From: Ricinus communis
Taxonomy: Eukaryota > Streptophyta > Magnoliopsida > Malpighiales > Euphorbiaceae
DNA length: 64,000 nucleotides
Assembly: GCF_019578655.1 (NCBI RefSeq)
Contig: NC_063258.1
Coordinates: forward strand, 31,624,802 to 31,688,801
Reading direction: 5' to 3'
Shown: positions 1 to 12,275 of the stretch, one piece after another
Numbering within the stretch: position 1 is the first letter of the stretch
How the letters are laid out: each line of letters opens with the position of its first letter
Made by a program: the position numbers and the translations under genes
Notes under the pieces: generated by a model
Database searches by the model: none
The model's input: only the letters and a program-made list of their open reading frames with translations
What the model was told of the DNA's origin: nothing

Positions 1-3000
1 ATACAAAGAAGCTACATTATTCAATAATATATTAAAAGCAGAAATATACCTTTATGCCGAAATAAGGAGCTGCAGCACGTTCCAAGGAAAAATAGACAGG
101 CGAGCCAAATGAGGATACCACAGGGTAAAGCTGATTTATTAAACCAATGACATTCAAATCAATAAATAATCTTTAATTGCATACCAATCAAGAATGAGAA
201 TAGATACACAAAATTTATACTGATGGTAATCATATTCCAAGTTATTGAAGTGTAAGAATTTGCAGAGTTGTTCATTGAGCTTATTAAATACATCATCACC
301 GCCTCTCTCCTTTTTTCTAGAATTATCTAGTTAAAATAATAAATAAATAAATAAATAAAAAAGAGAAAGAGCAAAAGAGGACTAAGGAAACTAAATAATT
401 GGTGGTATGAATGAGTAAAGTTGGTAATAACCAACTTTCCTAGGCTATTTAGGGAGTCATGCTCCTCATTTGTGTGAGTGGAAAAGTCCCTACAAATCTA
501 ATGGGAGGTGTGTGCAGTAGTGTAAGATTGTGGGTATTAGAGGGTTGTGCTAGTGTGCTTTGTAGTACAAATATTTTGTACTAAATTTCTGTTTAATATA
601 ATAGACATCTTTTATGTACAATCAAGTCCTCCTCCATATAAATTCAACAAGTGGTATCAGAGCGGGACAATCAAGGTCCGTGTTTTGAGAGTTGTTCGAG
701 ATCGAATCACAAAGTGTCCTAAGGAGTAATTATCTCGTGCACAGTCAAGAAATACTGTGAAGCCGGTTGCTTGCTTGGTTGAGAGGAATATCAAGTTACG
801 AGATGGACCTCACAGTGGAATGTGAAGAAGTTGAATAATTATAATTAGAGAGCGTGATTGATGTGTTTGGAGTCGTATCTCCAAAGTCAAGATCTGCGAG
901 AGGTAGTTGGCGGAAGCGAGAGTACGCCACCTCAAGAGGAGAACGTCGAAGCTTTAAGAAAATGGAGGATCAAGACTGAAAAAGCAATGTTCGCGATCAA
1001 GGTAACGATTGAAGAAGAAATGCTTGAACATATCAGGTACGCATTCACACCTAAAGAAGCTTGTGATATTTTAGCCCCGTGTTTTTCTAAGAAAAATGAA
1101 ATGAGATTATAAAATTTAGAGACTAAGTTAACGTTAGTTAGACAAGGTGAATCACCAATTAATCAGTATTTTACAAAAATTAAGTCTTTATGTCGGCAGA
1201 TATCAGAATTAGATCTAACATCTCAAATTAGTGAAGATAGAATGCGGAGAATTATTATCTATAGAATTAAACCAGAATATAGAAGTTTTATTACGGCAGT
1301 TCAGGGATGGCCTAAACCACCATCACTTTAGGAGTTAGAATATTTATTAGCTAATCAAGAGACGTTAGTTAAAGAAATAGCTGGAGTTTCAATAAAAGGT
1401 GAGACAAATAAGGAAGCATTGTTTAGCAACTATGGAAGAAATTCCAAAGGCAGTTATTATAGAAGAATCTATGAAGGTAACAAGTCTAATTTAGAAGAAG
1501 ATAGAAATAGCAGGTGGTGGAAAGGTGACAGTTCATATTTAGGAGAGCTCAACAACGTCAAGAGCTGGAGGACAAGCAAGATAAAAGATCTAGGCGATGT
1601 GATATTGAATGCTATAATTATGGCAAACAAGGCCATTATGCTCGAGACTGTCGATATAAAAGAGCCTAAGTAAATGTAGCAACATCTGCTCGACCTCAAG
1701 TTCAAAGTGAAGGGGAATAGGACTCTGACATCCAAGCATCATGTGTCATCGAAGAAGCAATAAAAGATAATGAGGTTTCATATTTTACAGATAGTGATGA
1801 TGAATGGGACGTATTGGCATCCTCAACTACATCAAACTATCTTGAAGAATCGTGCGAAAGTGAAAAAGAGAGGGACATGATAGAATCAAGTTTATATGAA
1901 GAGTTTCCATTGGAAGAAGAATTCAATTATGAAGAAAAATTTCAGGTCCAAATAAATACAAATGCCGACAAAGAAATGATAGAAGTATATATGCTGAACT
2001 AAATTGCCAAGAGAAGCAGAAAACACTACAAAGTATGAGGGAGCAAATAGAGGAAAAACATAAAAGTTTCAAAATAACGGAAGACCTTCTATGGTTTTCA
2101 AGCAATGAAAAAACTGGAGATGAAAATCCAAAACAGAGGCAAGATCAAAAGAAAGAGAAGATAATGAATATAAAACAAAAGTCGAGTAAGAAAGTAGAAA
2201 TCACTAGCATGGTGACAAGTAGAGAAAGCTTTATGAAAAGTTTTAAAGGATATGAAAATAAATTCTAGAGCAGCAAATGGGATGATACACTGTAGTTGAC
2301 GAGGAATAAAAATTATGCACATTATGGAATGGATGTGGAGTTCCAAGAACTAAAACTGAAATTATACAGAATCGGTGCTGAGGGAGAATGTTAAATACAT
2401 CATCACCGTCTCTCTGCTTTCTAGAATTATCTAATTAAAATAATAAATAAATAAATAAGAGAAAAGAGAAAAAAGGGACTAAAGAAACTAAATGATTGGT
2501 GGTATGAATGAGTAAAGTTGGTAATAACCAACTTTCCTAGGCTATTTAAGGAGTCATGCTCCTTATTTGTGTGAGTGGAAAAGTCCCTACAAATCTAATG
2601 TGAGGTGTGTGCGGTAGTGTAAGATTATGGGTATTAGAGGGTTGTGCTTGTGTGCTAGTACAAATATTTTGTACTAAATTTCTGTTTATTATAAAACGTC
2701 TTTTGTATGCAATCAAGTCCTCCTCCATATGAATTCAACAGAGCTGAGATTGTACCTCATTCCGTATACCTGGAATCAATCCTTCTTCTCCTAAACATTT
2801 AATAACTTGGCCAACAGCTCTAGTTCTATCCTCTGCTGTCTGTAGCCTCTCATGTAAACTTACATAGGAATGATTACTTTGAAGGAAAACAAACACATCC
2901 TTAAACCTCCTTAACTGCTCAACAAAACTGCACAAATTAAAATTAAAAAAAAAATGGATTCCAAAATTAACCTTCTAAACCTATGGTTTTGATTAGCATT

Positions 3001-3145
3001 AGAAAGTGCGAGATAGTTTAGTTACTTATTATGGATATAACCAACAAATTGATCTTCGATTAAGAATGAAATGAACTCAGATTGAAGTTCCTGCAAAAAT
3101 GATAGGAATTAAAATCAGAGATTAGGCTAAATTTATTTATTTTTT

Positions 3146-3184
<39 letters not shown>

Positions 3185-3471
3185 ACAGAGCCGCGATTGC
3201 AGAGTTGAATCTTGTGAAAGAAGCCGGAGAGATCTGAAGAATCGTTAGGGACATATTCAGGTTGAGACACTCTAAAGACGTCGTCCCAAGTGAAGCTGCT
3301 AGCACCAGATATCACTGACATAGAGCGAGAAGTTGACTTTATTGGACAAAAGGATCTTGTAGATTTGCTTGGATGAGATATAAAAGATTTTGACATGAAG
3401 AGAGAAGGGAATGAGAAATGGATGCTTTGAGTAAAGAGATGGTGGTGCCGGTGAGCAATGCTGCACGCCAT
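1..3471 (-). CDS. Nudix hydrolase 20/24-like, chloroplastic (5' part, continues left of window)
   Basis: Four exons on the minus strand join in frame: 3471-3187 (ATG at 3471), 3090-3026, 2927-2756 and 130-50, giving 201 residues. All junctions have GT/AG. The N-terminus is Ser/His-rich without acidic residues, as in a plastid transit peptide (about residues 1-50). Next comes the N-terminal region typical of plant NUDT20/24 and fungal thiamine-diphosphate Nudix proteins (blocks CNRGS, EDQFVGYIH, FKDVFVF, then SSFGSPVYFSLERAAAPYFG). Family members are Mg-dependent pyrophosphatases, some acting on damaged thiamine diphosphate. The Nudix box itself would lie downstream, outside the window, so activity cannot be judged. 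Intron 3 (131-2755) is about 2.6 kb, of which nearly all is an inserted LTR retroelement; the original intron would be about 160 bp. The gene shares a 480 bp upstream region with the divergent gene at 3952. Confidence 0.85.
282..649 (+). repeat. 5' LTR of the gag-only element
   Basis: 368 bp, matching 2389-2740 over its whole length with roughly twenty substitutions and some small indels by eye, one of them in an AATA-rich tract (about 339-358). It begins TATTAAATAC where the other copy begins TGTTAAATAC, and ends in CAACA. The divergence between copies says the insertion is not recent. Confidence 0.92.
859..2388 (+). pseudogene. Degenerate retrotransposon gag
   Basis: Reading from about 859, a Copia-type gag (UBN2-like) is recognisable. 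It has a KWRIKTEKAMFAIK block near 961-1006, a stop at 1110, then a frame with GESPINQYFTKIKSL (about 1147-1192) and a further stop near 1330. A zinc knuckle at 1610-1651 reads CYNYGKQGHYARDC: the CX2CX4HX4C pattern with its second Cys replaced by Tyr. An acidic tail (about 1700-2000) and a Lys-rich tail (2035-2268) follow. Several in-frame stops break it, so it is not expected to make a full Gag protein. Confidence 0.8.
2389..2740 (+). repeat. 3' LTR of the gag-only element
   Basis: 352 bp copy of 282-649, starting TGTTAAATAC right after the purine tract and ending GAATTCAACA, followed directly by the GAGCT target duplication. It lacks a few bases found in the 5' copy (for example near TGTGCTAGTAC). 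Confidence 0.92.
3148..3180. repeat. (AG)n microsatellite next to a splice donor
   Basis: About 16 AG units. On the gene's strand it is a (TC)n run that begins six bases after the exon 1 splice donor of the Nudix gene (donor GT at 3186-3185). Confidence 0.95.
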
Positions 3472-3951
3472 TTGTTGAGAGCTGGAAGAAACTTACCGGA
3501 GAAAGAAGCCAGAAGGAGGCACTGGTTGCTCGATGAAACTATATCTCAACTGACTTATTTCTGCTTAACGACTTGTCGCTTGTGAGACTTTTCTTGAGTG
3601 TGGTTATTTGACAAATTAAACGAGCTGTCGTTAAAAGGAATTCCAAAATGAAGCAGAAAAAGACGGTTCAGTCCCGTGACAGGGCGGGCTAACGTACAGA
3701 ACCAAAAAAGACAAAAAAAAAAACTCTGGTGCAAATTTCCGTGGAACTATGGAAGGCGCAGCGTAAAGAATCTCAACGAAGTGTTGCTCTTCCTTTTCCT
3801 TCTGTGCTTCTAATAATTCTCTCGTACGTACATATATTCTATGATTTCTATATTATGTCTCCGTTATATAAGTCAAGTCCACAAATTCTTTCACAATAAT
3901 CCCTCCTGTTCTCCGTCTCCGTCACCGTTCAATCGGATTACGTCTCACACG
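3472..3951. promoter_or_regulatory. Shared upstream region of two divergent genes
   Basis: 480 bp between the ATG of the minus-strand Nudix gene (3471) and the ATG of the plus-strand oxygenase-like gene (3952). Both promoters and 5' leaders must lie here, unless the oxygenase uses the in-frame ATG at 3841. TATATTC at about 3834 is a weak TATA candidate for the plus gene. I see no clear TATA for the minus gene. Confidence 0.6.
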
Positions 3952-6900
3952 ATGTCCTGCTCCCGTCAAACTGCTGCTTTCCCTACTGTTAGGACTGTTA
4001 CTATACCCTACTCCGATCTCAAGGTCAATTTTTAACTCTTGTCCTCCTCTGATTGGTTTTAACATTAATTTTCTTTTACTCTTCTTTTTCTCTGTGACCA
4101 AACAGTCCACATCAAATTCTTATTTGTGCATTCCAATTTATTTGTTCATATGTCTTTTTAAAATTCCTGCTGTAAACATTAATGAACCAGGACAAGAATG
4201 TAGACTTATCGATGAAAATTGAGGAAGGTTTTGGACCTAATGGACTCGGGATTTTATCAATTACAGATGTACGAAACCTTCTTTATTACTATTATTAATG
4301 TCATTTTTCTTCTTTTAATTATAACTGTTTGTGTCTATTATTATTTGAAACACTGTCGTGTCGATCACTGCAGAAAGTGTACAGATAGCATGCTTTCCGT
4401 GTGTATTTATAGATTAACACGTTTATTTTATTTCATATTTTAGACCATGTATAAATATGAAATAATGCATTAGACTAAGTAACATCGAAATATAAACAGA
4501 AAAAAAGTAATACTGACTATAAGGAAAAATATTCTCACAAGCAAAGTGAAAATCTTATTGACTGTTACTGAAATTGAGGTGGAAATTAATTGTGTTTGGT
4601 AAAACCTCAAAGCCTATTGTGATGATGATATTATTGATCACATAAATGCTTGATTGATTGTTTGAGTTTGAGTTTAATTCTTTTTAATTCTTAATATTTA
4701 TTTATTCCTATTATATAGGTGCCTGGTTTTCCATCATTGCGTCGAAATCTTCTACATCTTTCATCAAGGTATAAGCTCCAAAATGGATGTCAATTTCAAT
4801 ATTCTTCTGTGTTGTGTTGGATATAAACTTAAGAAACTGAGTTACTATTCTTTTACAAATCTGTCCTGCTATCTTTTCAGATTGGCCAGCCTTCCTGAAG
4901 AGAAGAAAAAGGAGCTTGAAGATCCAAATAGTAGGTAAAATCTAGCCTTTTTGGTTTCTGACTTTATCCTCTTTATCTGTTATTATTTGGTCGATCCTAA
5001 AGATGTTCTGTACTTCAGTTCGTGATTTCAATTTGGTTATATTCGAATGTTCTTTGCACTTAAGTCCACTGAAGATTCTGCATTTTTGCTGTCTGGCCAA
5101 ATAATGTGTAGATAATAGGTTTTTTTTATTCATTTTTTGCATATCATTGCCAGTCTTGAAGCAGTTTTCTGCTTTCAGTCTAACTTTTTCTCTGTTCTTT
5201 TATGATGTCTGTTTAATTAGAGCTCTTTTTGTTCTTAGAATGGTTATCAAGAAAAGAATCCATATATGTGTCTCCTGCAGATTGATTTTGGATAACCACA
5301 GTTTCTTTACACCTATTGCGATATCATAGTTTTAACTATGTAAGGCTGTGATAGTTGGTTATTATGTACTCACCTTTTTGTTTCTTTAACCCGCCATATA
5401 TTTGTAGGTACAACTTTGGATGGAGTCATGGAAAAGAGAAACTTGAATCTGGGAAACCTGGTAATATATTTCTCAGTAGATTTTATGAGTTCTAAAACAC
5501 TGGATAATAGATAGCAAATGAGGAAATCTGGACAAAGGGCTACTGTGCTTATGCTTATTTGTGCTCAACTATAGTAATGGTAATGATTAGCTGGTGATTA
5601 AAATGTAAATTACATATAATAAATTAGATTAATCTTTCTGTTTTATTTTTCTGAATAATACTACAGTTCTTCTAAGAAAAAGAAGTTATGTTATTACTAA
5701 CAAATTGAGGGCTTTCTTCTCATTTATCAGTGTCTATTCTGCTCTCATTTATTGATGGTATCTATTTTACTGGGATATGGCAGTTTGTAGTTTTTTACTG
5801 GTTTAAATCTGACATGGCCTGTTAATTAGGACCGAGTTGAACTTTGAACATGACACTGCTCAGCAAGCATCTGTGGAATGGTCAGTCTTGGGCTTTATAC
5901 TGAGATAAGGACATATGAGGACCTTTTCACATTGCCAGCATGCTAGTGCACAATTTGATAAGCAAATAACCATTTGTAACTCAGTTGTTAGAGCTGTTGC
6001 TGCTTGAAAACCTAGCCTAGTATTATTTGTAATTACCATGGTTCTGCTCTCTTCCCTATCCTTAGCGTCTGATTTGTTCTCCTTTTATTATTGTTCTCAT
6101 AGTCCTTCAACTTTCTCAGAAGTAGGGATTCTTAATTTTTTTTATTGCTATTACCTTGCACTTGCATATCTTTATTCTTACCTTTTATCACCTACAAGAC
6201 ATATTGTCCCCTTGTAAAAATAACTAATATATACTTTTGCTCAACATTTGACATTGGCATAGCTTAAGTTGATTGATGGTGCAAGATTTAGTAAGCGCAG
6301 CGTTCTTAGGTCCAATGCTTTACTGCCCTTGTGGGTACAATTATGGTTCTGTTTCTCTTCCTTGATTCTCTTGGAGTCTAGTCTGTATATTCATTTGTCA
6401 TAATTTATCTGTGAAATAAAATCCTAGTGTCTATGGAGAGTTGTTTCGGTTGTAGCGGTGCTTGTGATTGAAGGAAGTGCTTAAGACCATGCCAAGTCCT
6501 GTTGTTGAAAAACTAATTTCTGAAACTTGCACTTCTTTTTCCTAGTGTGACCACCATCTCTTTGCTTGTCTTAAAATCTGAATGGCCATGAGTAGTTTTA
6601 TGTAACATCCATAATCATCAATTGTAATTTGGTGACCATTACAAACTCAGTTATAGTTGATGTAGGTCGGTCAAGTTAATAGTTATTTTCATGTGTTTTG
6701 CAGATCTGTTTAAAGGATCCTTTTATGCGAATCCAGTTTTAAATGTGCCCACAACTGATCCCCAATGCATACAACGGTAAAAGCTCCAAAAAAATTGTAG
6801 TCAAAATGTTTCCATTTTTTTTGCTCAGTTCTTTGGGAAGGCAGGTACTTATCTGGATTTTATGTTGCTGAACTTAATACTATCATGGCTGAAGTAGATC

Positions 6901-9900
6901 AAAAATTGCAATTGATATTTATATTTCATGTGTTCTATTTTTGAAAGAGAGAATTAACTGGACTGGGGTGGTAAAGGACATAATTACTCGAATAAAGAAT
7001 GTCTACTGAACTGTGATTATGGCCCTTCCTATTTGCATAACTTGAAACATTTTCTGGACTTGTAGGTATCCTCATTATTGCGGATCAAATATATGGCCTG
7101 ATAGCATTTTGCCAGAACTGGAAATTGGTATATTTGAATGTTCATAATCCATTATTATGGGCAGGATGTTTCAACATTAATTTATTCTTAAGATAGTCAT
7201 TGCCTCATTAGATTGCTAACTAGTTGTTTTTATATAGCTTTCAAAGGGCTTGGGAAGCTGATCCTTGATGTTGGAGTGATGCTAGCTTATCACTGTGATC
7301 AATATGGTAATATCCACAAATTGAATGTTTGGTTCTGCTAGAAGCTGTTTGAAGTCAATATTTTTTCCTTTGAAAGAAAATAAAAAGTGAAAGTACTCCT
7401 ATATTCAGAGAATCAATGTAATAATAATTTTTCTTATTACTATTATTATTTATATTACTATCTTGATTGGTTGGACAAACTTGCAACCGATGTCTCAAAT
7501 TAGGCTAAAATTGTCAAAATTGAAAGTTCTGATCAAAAGAGAAAAATTGATAAATGATTCATCTCATGTTTGAAGAAGTTTCAATAACTTTTGCACATAA
7601 CTGAATTTCTGTCCTCATGGCTGGTGGAACTATGATCATGCCATGGTTTGTCCAGCCATGCGCTTGCGTTTCCTCACTCATCTTTGAAACAAGAGTTGCT
7701 TACAGGTTTCAACTAGTCTTAGTCTGCCTTGATGAATAGTTCAAGATTAAGCACTCTGTTAGCTAATCTTTTTAAAAAAAAAATAAATAAATAAAAGATG
7801 GAGGCACTTAGCCCCTGCTGTAGCAACTATTGTTTTGCTATGTCTCTCCCCACTTATCCCACTGCTTATTTTTGGCTTTCTTTTCCTTTATTTTGAAGTG
7901 ATTTTTTTATTTTTCTATTTCTCTCCTCTTTGAAGTGTAGCTTTTTATTTTACTATTTCTCTCCTCCTCTCTTTTGACTCTTTATATCCGACTGAAACTG
8001 TCATGAGCAGTATCCAAGGGGATGAAAACGAATAAAAATGAAAGCCTTGAACAGATACTTCTTCGCTCTCGGTGTCATAAAGGCCGTTTGCTATATTATT
8101 TCCCAGCACAAAAGAGGTAAACCTTTCCCTCCCTCCCAAGACCTCATTTACTTTTCCCCTTGCTGAATAGTTCTATTGCTTGAAAGATCCAATTCCATTT
8201 TGCTATTGTGCTGGCAATTACAGCTATGTTATAAAGCATTTTTTTTTCTTTCCAATGTTTTTTTATTGTAACTTATAGTTGTATCTCCATGAATGAATCT
8301 TGAATATTTGGGCTGCCACTGGAACTTTATCTTGATATAGTGTTCTATTTTATTGAATTGTCACTGATCAGATAACTTTATATACACATTTTAATTCATT
8401 TGAAATATTAGATATATGCCAATTTTTATGTGTTTGGGATGATAAAATGGTTTGTAGTCTCTTCTGAAGGTGATTGTCTAACTCTTAAAACCACTTGCAG
8501 GGAGTATATCCAAGATGGTCACTCTGTATCATCTTGGTGTGGATGGCATACAGATCATGGGTCGCTCACAGGTAAATATACACACTGCTTATAATTTTGA
8601 CCATGCAAACATTCTTGCTGTGAAAGTCGTCTTCGACCCTGTTCAGTTGTTGATTGTATTTGGTTTGCGCATAATAATTCATTATTATCATATATTTTCT
8701 ATTTATGGAAATGCATAGGTGGACTAAAATATTTCTTTTTCTTGAAACATAAAGATTATGGTTGTCTCTCTTCTTTATTACATCTGATTTCTGTTTCAAT
8801 TCAATATGTAGGTCTGACCTGTGCCATGTTTAAGGGAGATGGTGTAGAAATACCTTGCCCTGATAGTGCTGCTGGTCTTTATATTAAAACACGAACTGAT
8901 CAAATTGTGAAAGTATACTTTCTTGTCATCAAAATCTTACCAATGCAAGATGCTGTTATAACAGATCAAATGTATCAATTGCTTGTTTCAAATTGTTGAT
9001 TGCATATTTGCTTAGCTGTCAGGAGAGCTAGCTTATTTAGGTTTGTAGGTCAAGTTTATGGGAACTGGATATATCACATTTTGAAACAGTACTATGTCGG
9101 GTTGAAATATATTAAAAAACTAGATAAGATGACGGGTTGAAATTTTAACTAATATATTGATGAAGGCCCATGAGAACACTGGATATGACTTAATACCATT
9201 GAGGAGATAAATAGGAAAAGATATCTTTTCCTAAGTTACAATGTTTAATGCCCTTATGGAATTTCCGTATATGAAATTCAGAAAATGATCGCTGCGGAAT
9301 AAGTGAGAGAATTACAAGTCGTAAGCCTAAGATTACTTTGTTATCTGAAATTGCCATGTATTATGTTGATGTTACTTCTGTGAGGGTGTCTTGTGCACAA
9401 TAAACATATCAGATAGTTGTATAACTTCCATCCCCTAGCAACAAGGGTTACATCTTAGTTTAAAGGCATATATCTTTAGATGAATAACCTCTTTTTGCCA
9501 ATATGGTGTGTTAAATGACTTACTATCAGGACAATAATGGTCAAAGATTGGAGCAAAGCATGCACACCATGCACCAGCTTGATCATCTCATCTCCTTTTG
9601 AAAAGTTGACTTAAATCTTCTGTGCGGATCTTGTTGAAATCTAAAAGCGTAGACAGGTGTTTAGGTTAAGCTTGTAAATTTGTGTGATAAAAGAGGGACA
9701 CAGTATCCTTGGTCATACGAAAGTGCACATTGAGATAGCAGTGCATTATTGAAGTTAAATAGCATATTGAAAATGGGAATGTCAAATTTTTTACCATTGG
9801 TATTAATGCTGATGGAGGAAATCAAGTACAATAAGCATGTTGTTAAAATATAAGTAATTTATATAAATGTAAGATACATATATTATTGACTGCTATCTTG

Positions 9901-12275
9901 TTTCTTGAACTAGGGCTGAAAGCAATCAGGTTTCCTTATGGGAAACTTAAGAAAAATCCTCCACTGAGTATTAGAAAAGACATATAAAATCAACTCTTTC
10001 ATTTGATATTGAGAGCTCTAGATTATTAGAATACCAAATACTGTGCAAGGGTTTTTGGTGGTCTTCATTGACAGCGATTCTAATATTATGCTTTTGAGAA
10101 AGTTCCACTGAATGCTCTTTTTCCTCTTTTCCAGTTTGAACCTGAGTTCTCTTAATTACACACCAATTTTCTTCCATCTTCTTTCCAGTTTGATTATGAT
10201 TAGGTTTTTCACGTGTTGGATCTTCAAAGTGCATGGTATTTTGACAACTTGCATGGTTATTGCTTTTTATGATCTAGAGGACATTTTTCTTTTCAAAGAA
10301 ATAATTTCTGAATGATCTGCAAACGTGCATGTTCTTAATACATTAGGTTATATATGGAGAAGATGAGATAGCATTCCAAGTTGGTGAAACCACTGAAATA
10401 TTGTCAAGAGGTTATCTTTGTGCAACACCTCATTGTGTCCGGGTATGTGCTCTTATTCTATCTTCTGAGAATTTGAGAGTAGCCTATACTGTAGCATGTT
10501 ATATGTGGTGCAACAATCACTTTACTGTCTGAAACATTGTCACTGTGTCGAGGTATTTTTTATTATTTGATGCAACCTATGGAAGTCCAAATGTGAAACA
10601 CACGCCAAAATGAACTTTTAAGTGCAATTGTGATTTTTCTACAATATTTTAATGTAATTTGGCGAGAAGTGTTTAGCTTAAGTGACTTGATATTTCTTCA
10701 CACAGGCACATTTATTTAGCCTCCCAAACTCTTTTTCAAGAGACCTACCTGAATAATTCACATTCTCACTTCAGAAAGACAAGATGAATGTTCTTTTTCT
10801 TTGTTGTAGACTTTCTCAAACATTGTAGTTCCATATAAGGTAGCATTTGTTAAAATGTTATTTCCATGTACCTGATATGTTTGTATGGAGCATAGCTAGA
10901 CTCATTCTTTATTTCAATGCTGACCTTTTGTTTTGTTATAATTAAGCTGAGATACTGGTCCTTTAATATCAACAAGAATGCAAGTAGTCTTTCTTATGGG
11001 ACTCTGAATGTCTTTAAGGATGGCACTATTCTCACTTCAATTTTTACTGTCTTCTTTAACTGTGGGATTAAGTTTTCCTTATTTCTCCATTGATATTTAT
11101 TAACAAAGTAAACTCCACTTTGTTAAAATCAAGTTATGGTATAATCTTCTTTTTGCATGATATGGGCCATATGTTTTCAATAGTGGTAGTCATGCTCTTT
11201 CGCATCTAGATTGCATGAAATGACGAGTTAAATGGGTGAGAGTGCAATTTATTCTTTTCTTCTCTCAAGTCAAGAGCACTTAAATCAAGGATATAGCACT
11301 TTGTGCCTAAGTGGCACCAATATCTTACAATTATCTTTTCCTCGCTGATTTGTCTTGTGTATTGTTATAAAGTAATAATGTTATTCATGGCCTATTGTTT
11401 GTTTATCAGGCACCTAAAGGACAGGAGGCTTCTGGTGTTGACCGATCAACATTTGCATTATTCATGCAACCTGATTGGTATGTTATTTGTAAAGACGAAA
11501 CATCTTTTTATTTCTTCTAGCAGTTTACTAATTTATTAGTACCTTTTTTGGTTGAGAACATTCACATTTTTTTTTTCTTTTGCAGGGATGAAATGCTCAA
11601 CTTTCCCGACGATATGCATATTCACGAAGAGGTATGTATTTTTCGGCCACAACATGTCAAAATGTTTTGTCTAAATAGTTACAGGACATGAAACGTGAAA
11701 AGTGTTATCACATTTTAAATTGAAGACACGTAGGATGAATAAAGATTTGAGCTTTCTAGTGAGAATTTTAAGACTTTAAGAAGAGATGACTGTGATAAGA
11801 ATATATGCTACGTGTATCTTTTCTTGTCCTCGTGAGGGAAACTTATTCAAAGTTTAAAAACAAATAGCAAAAGTGGGTTTGGGAAAAAGAAGAAAAGAAA
11901 ATAATCATTAATTAATATCATAATTAGTCAAACAATGAACGCAAAAAACAAAGTTGGGTGCTGCTAGAGTCGCTTTCTTGAGTTTATAGAAATAGAAGTC
12001 TGATTCCTACACGGCAGATGCTTCTTTTCTCAATTGTCAAAGAGCAAATGTTGCTATTAATTATTTGTATTTTATTGAGTCTTAAGTCTTTTTGCACTAG
12101 TATATACAATGAAGCATATAAAAAGATCGCAACTGAAATAGGATGTTATTGAACTCTGTTGATGTTGTTGGTGTGTGTGTGTGTGTGTTGTTTTCAGCTG
12201 ATGCTGGCCAATTGTTCTATCAAATTTGGAGAATATACTGAGAAGTTGTTGGACAAGTATTACTCGCAAACGTAA
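3952..12275 (+). CDS. 2-oxoglutarate/Fe(II)-dependent oxygenase-like protein (isopenicillin N synthase-like fold)
   Basis: Fifteen exons join in frame to 358 residues: 3952-4023, 4191-4268, 4719-4768, 4881-4934, 5408-5460, 6704-6776, 7066-7127, 7238-7306, 8011-8116, 8501-8571, 8812-8912, 10347-10442, 11410-11477, 11586-11631, 12198-12275. The iron triad is visible: His222 and Asp224 in GWHTDHGSLT and the distal His292 in TPHCV. Arg307 in DRSTFALF sits where 2OG-binding Arg is expected, but reads R-S-T rather than the common RxS. The N-terminal block GFGPNGLGILSITDVPGF matches plant members of unknown substrate in this superfamily. There is no signal peptide, so probably cytosolic. An in-frame ATG at 3841 would add 37 residues; I prefer 3952 because family homology starts close after it. 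The longest intron, 8913-10346, holds nothing recognisable. Confidence 0.88.
12170..12188. repeat. (GT)n microsatellite before the last acceptor
   Basis: About nine GT units end roughly nine bases before the TTTTCAG acceptor of the final exon of the oxygenase-like gene (exon starts 12198). Confidence 0.85.

Larger units (their letters stand above)
282..2740 (+). mobile_element. Non-autonomous gag-only LTR retrotransposon (Copia-like)
   Basis: Two near-identical direct repeats of 368 bp (282-649) and 352 bp (2389-2740) enclose 1.74 kb. A 5-bp target duplication GAGCT stands at 277-281 and 2741-2745. A primer-binding site TGGTATCAGAGC, complementary to initiator tRNA-Met, starts three bases after the 5' LTR (652-663). 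A purine tract, CTGAGGGAGAA, ends at the 3' LTR. The 3' LTR begins TG and both LTRs end CA; the 5' LTR begins TA, a point change of the TG. The inside encodes only a broken gag; no protease, integrase, reverse transcriptase or RNase H motif is present and there is no room for them. It could only have moved with proteins from another element. It lies antisense in an intron of the Nudix gene. Confidence 0.93.
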
